Below, piece after piece: positions 60,563 to 64,000 of a stretch of DNA of 64,000 nucleotides. The stretch's first letter is position 1; each line of letters begins with the position of its first letter. The position numbers and the translations under genes were made by a program. Origin of the DNA: Neckera pumila (lineage: Eukaryota > Streptophyta > Bryopsida > Hypnales > Neckeraceae); the NCBI GenBank assembly GCA_963969595.1, contig OZ018408.1, positions 19,465,823-19,529,822 on the forward strand. Direction: 5' to 3'. The notes beneath the pieces are model-generated. The model ran no database searches. It saw only the letters and a list, made by a program, of their open reading frames with translations, and was not told the origin of the DNA.

Positions 60563-61295
60563 ACTTTAAATTTAATTATGAGCGGTTGAGAAACTACAAA
60601 TTCTAAATTACATATTCCATATGGATTGTTCTACCTCCTACTACCCCATGTGTACATAAGGAGCTTCTCTTCTCATCTGCAAACACCTTAAAACTAAGTA
60701 AGTGGCTTTAGAAGCTAGTTGGAAATGTAAGAGTTCTCTAATTTTTTAGCAACTAGCTTGAAAATCCACTTCATATTTCTTAATTTCATTGAAATTGATT
60801 AAATTCCCAATTAATCACCCTGTATGCTCACGCGGTTGAATATTAAATAGGCTTCTACTACACCTCATTATTGGAGTCCTGACGTCTTTCGAGAAATTCA
60901 AACACTTTGACAATGTATTGCAGCTATATGCCCCTACTAATTCTCAGGTGATTAATAGACTGGTTTGGTCACTGTAGAGTGGCCCTCTAGAGGGCTGGGA
61001 ATTTTTCTAATGCTTAATTTGATGTTCAAATTTGCATTTTTTGGATCAAAACTAATACTACCCCCCCAAAAAACAAATGAAAAAGATAGACATCCAATTG
61101 GGGGATATTTAAAAAATAATAAAATAATTTTAAAAATTTTAAAAAGAAAAATGCAATGTTTATAGCTATTATATGTACCTTCCTTTCAAATTTTATACAA
61201 AATTGACATATGATGCAAAAGTTGTAAGCAAAAAACCACCTATCTAAGGCCAAGGGGCCAATAAAAAGAACAAATGTTACTTGCAATCCCTCCTA

Positions 61296-61572
61296 TCATT
61301 AAAGGAGATTTGTAGGCATTGGAGGGCCGTTTCAAGCCCCTTCCCTAATTGTCCAGATATGTAAACAGCCCGTACGAGCTGTCAGAATTTTTTTTTCAAA
61401 AAAAAAAAAAAAAAAAAATCTTCTAAATTTCATTTAGGCCAATTTATTTATTTATTTTTGAAAATGATGTGGCACTCTCTTGACCACGTCAACCAACATT
61501 TATCCTTCGTTCCCGCAGTTTGGGAACGGAGGATAACTCGCAATCTCTTAGAGGCCTCAAATCTCTTCTAAT
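61296..61572 (+). mobile_element. MITE family D, copy 2
   Basis: Left end CATTAAAGGAGATTTGTAGG...GAGGGCCG; right end inverted TATTAGAAGAGATTTGAGGC. Same layout as 35171-35433: a poly(T)/poly(A) run, a TGGCACTCTC/CACGTC block and GTTCCCGCAGTTTGGGAACG. More diverged. Confidence 0.75.
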
Positions 61573-61963
61573 ACTTGTACCTATTTCTACTTAGTATTTT
61601 TTTAAAGAATGAAAATCATGTTGTCTTTTCTTAAGATTCTTTTTTATATTCTAAATTCAATTTTATTAATCAACATAAAAAAATAGAACTGCAAAATTTT
61701 AAGTGGAGAAGATTCAAAGTCTTATAATTTAATCTAGGATGGTCCAAAAAATTATGTTATTTTCACTTTGAATGCAAGTATTTTGCAATCAAAAGAATCT
61801 AAAATCTAAAATTTCTTCCACACAAGTTTACACTAGCCTAGTTGAAGATTTTATATTTAGATATAGAAAAAATAAAATTTTCAATTTTTTTTTATCTTTG
61901 TAGTAGAAACAACAATTGTAAGTGTTTGTGATGAAAATAAGCCTTGGGACTTCAATGGCTAAA
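61573..61963 (+). mobile_element. TTAA element, subfamily 1, copy 3, right part
   Basis: Continuation of 57604-58166; ends GCCTTGGGACTTCAATGGCTAA, a decayed version of CCTTGGTCCTTTAGGGGTTAA. Confidence 0.65.
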
Positions 61964-62174
61964 TGAGCATCCTTGAAAAAAATATATATCTCAATTTTCA
62001 TTGGTGATTTTTGAAATTTTATGGTGATCTAGAATCATGAAGATGTTCATTCAAAGGAAAGAAGGTGTCACATTCTAAGTTCCAAAGTCCAAAATCTGGA
62101 TGATGAACAAAGCACTTCCAGGCAATGTTTCTCGTAAGAAGTTTTTCATTCATCAAAAAACAATAATTGAATGT

Positions 62175-62495
62175 TTAATCCTTAAATGCTCAAGGCACCA
62201 AATTTTGGTGTCAACAATACTTTGAAGTTGAATCAAACCTTACCAAATTATTATTTTTAATAGTTTATATTTTTGATTTTTTTTTTTGAAGTCTAATTTT
62301 ATTATCAAAAATCCAATTTTCAAAATAAATGATTATGAAATTTCTATTCTAGATTTTGTACAATGGTGTCCATTGCAATTCTTGGTTTTCTAGTGTTGAT
62401 GGCTCTTGGAAATGAACCTCAAATACATTAGATCTTGAAGAAAAATCTCATTAGAAATTCATTTAAAAAAATTGTCGAGTAGATATTAAGAAGTC
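62175..62495 (-). mobile_element. TTAA element, subfamily 4, copy 2 (truncated)
   Basis: TTAATCCTTAAATGCTCAAGG matches the inverted right end of 29375-30029, and shared blocks continue to about 62495, where homology is lost. Confidence 0.6.
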
Positions 62496-62519
62496 GTTAA
62501 TCAATTAGAATTATGCATA

Positions 62520-63447
62520 TTAACCTCTAAAAAACTATTGTCCCTTCGGGGGACAAATGTGTTTTTGGGCAGGTACCTACGGGTTGAAATTTTCTTCTGA
62601 TTTTTTGAAACTTTTTTTGGAGGTAGAAAAGCTGATTATCTTCATGGGAATATAACTTTTTTCACAATTGGTGCTTGGGAACAAAAGTTATGACCAAATA
62701 AGCTCAAAACAGGGGAAGGCGGGCAGTAAAAAAAATTTGCAATTTTTTTTTTTTCTTAAAGTATTTTTTTTCTCATAGATTATATTTTTGTCTATCTAGA
62801 AAGCTTTGATTCATTTCATTTGGATTTTCTATGAGAAAGTTAAGGACATTCTTGTTTTTCGGGTAGTTAGAGCATCTTTTTGAAAAAAATAACTTGTAGG
62901 ACTCATTTCTGAATGCGATTTTTCAAATTTTTCAAATTTTTTTTTTTTGCATGGTTTAGTTTACTTGCTAGAACAATTTAACCATTGGGATTAGTGCGTT
63001 TTAATCCCATCTAGAATATATGAATATTTTAGATTTTCCTTGTATCTTGTACCTACTTCTACTTAATAACTTTTTTAATAATGAAAATTAAGTTTTTTTA
63101 AACTTTTTTTTTTTGGCTAGATTCTTAACTCAATTCTCCAGTATAAACATTAAAAGCTCAAATCTCTGTAGTGCAAAAATATAAAGTTAAAAATGTTCAA
63201 AGTCGAAAAATCTAGTCCCCCAATGTGTTGAAAACTTGTTTTATTCACTTTAAACGCAAATATCTTGCAATCTATGTGGTCAAAAATTCTGAAATTTTTT
63301 CCACACACTCTCATACTAGTTAGGTGTAAGATCCTATGGTTAGATGTGGGAAAAAAGCATTTTTCAATTTTTTTAATTTTTGGCTACAGAAATGGCAGTT
63401 TTGAGTGTTTTCTGGCAGAAAAAGGGCCTCGGTCTTTTAGGGGTTAA
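62520..63447 (+). mobile_element. TTAA-flanked piggyBac-like element, subfamily 1, copy 5
   Basis: 928 bp from TTAACCTCTAAAAAACTATT (with GTCCCTTCGGGGGAC palindrome) to CCTCGGTCTTTTAGGGGTTAA. Both ends recognisable. Shares its right TTAA with the next element. Confidence 0.8.
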
Positions 63448-63830
63448 CCCCTAAAGGACCATTGTCCATATGGCAAACATTTGGGATTTCGGGCAGGTAC
63501 CTACGGGCTGAAGTTTTGTCCTCATTTTTGAAACTTTTTTTGAAGATAGAAAAAATGACAAGCTTTGTGGGAGTATAATTTTTTTTCAATCATTGCCCAG
63601 AAACAAAGTTATGCCCAAATAAGCTCAAAACAAAGGAGAGGGGGCAACAAAGAATATTTTGCAAAAATTAATTTTTAGTTTTTTTAGTTTTTTTTTCCTA
63701 TAGATCATCTTTTTGTCTATTTGGAAAGTTTTGAAAAAAAAACAGTTTTAAATTTTTTTACTCTTTGCTATAGAAATGGCAGTTTTGAGTGTTTTTTGGC
63801 AGAAAATGGCCTTGGTCCTTTAGAGGTTAA
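63444..63830 (+). mobile_element. TTAA-flanked element, subfamily 1, copy 6: internally deleted, 387 bp
   Basis: Starts TTAACCCCTAAAGGACCATT at the TTAA that also ends the previous element, and finishes CCTTGGTCCTTTAGAGGTTAA. The interior jumps from TTGGAAAGTTTTG to the right-terminal TTTTTACTCTTTGCTATAGA block, so about 0.5 kb is missing. Confidence 0.8.
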
Positions 63831-64000
63831 ACCCTTTCACCTCATATTTTTTTGGTGACCAATTTTTTAGATTTGACATATGAAAAAATTTGAAAGAAAG
63901 ACCGATACTACTAAGGTGATTGCAAGAAAGACCGATACTACTTTCCTTTAGACTGTCACATTTAGGGTTATAGAGTTGTCATCCACTATAACTTTTGAAG

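Larger units (their letters stand above)
58528..61010. mobile_element. 2.5-kb TIR element with a nested TTAA element
   Basis: The left end TTAGAGAAATTCTCAACCCT (continuing CTGGAGGGC) pairs with the inverted right end TTAGAAAAATTCCCAGCCCT (continuing CTAGAGGGC), about 28 of 34 positions. It contains the complete TTAA element 58842-60076 and a long internal inverted repeat (60205-60562). No transposase frame seen; superfamily unknown. Confidence 0.65.

Noticed and set aside
27100..63830. An autonomous piggyBac transposase
   Set aside because: No element in the window has coding capacity; the piggyBac link rests on ends and TTAA only.

Overview
The window looks like nuclear DNA of a land plant. 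Evidence: a four-exon cytosolic ribosomal protein eS27 gene with GT-AG introns, a four-exon leucine-rich-repeat receptor kinase, a purple acid phosphatase remnant with plant-type exon structure, and plant-style PIF/Harbinger and Tourist-like transposons. Long AT-rich intergenic DNA full of nested small inverted-repeat elements, and a ParB/DNA-methyltransferase-like gene family unusual for flowering plants, make a seed-free plant (bryophyte, lycophyte or fern) my best guess. That placement is inference.

Layout. 1-4.2 kb: decayed multi-exon gene joining a ParB-like domain to an N4/N6-type methyltransferase-like fold. 4.2-7.3 kb: unassigned DNA and a TTTTCATCCAA-rich degenerate repeat. 7.4-8.5 kb: broken HARBI1-type transposase. 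9.2-10.0 kb: tandem repeats. 10.5-15 kb: patchwork of minus-strand pieces, namely a 152-residue hypothetical ORF, a PRP8 fragment directly abutting a purple acid phosphatase pseudogene, and a SANT-like ORF. 17.2-18.7 kb: the intact eS27 gene with a MITE just upstream of its promoter. 19.7-20.5 kb: possible chloride-channel remnant. 23.5-24.1 kb: a tandem repeat.

24.6-48 kb and 57.6-63.8 kb are transposon-rich. Three groups dominate: (i) elements whose ends read TTAACCCCTAAAGG...CCTTTAGGGGTTAA, apparently with TTAA as target site (piggyBac-like, non-autonomous); (ii) several MITE families with AGGT... ends; (iii) one complete 4.7-kb PIF/Harbinger element (38815-43550) with matching terminal inverted repeats, a TAA target duplication and convergent transposase and SANT genes, both broken. 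Nesting is frequent and lets insertion order be read. A 458-bp retroposon with a 15-bp perfect target duplication sits at 30.8-31.2 kb.

50.2-54.5 kb holds the second clearly intact gene, a 958-residue LRR receptor-like kinase. Only eS27 and this kinase look functional; most other coding signal is decayed or transposon-derived. I saw no tRNA, rRNA or CRISPR array by eye, but I could not run covariance or homology searches.
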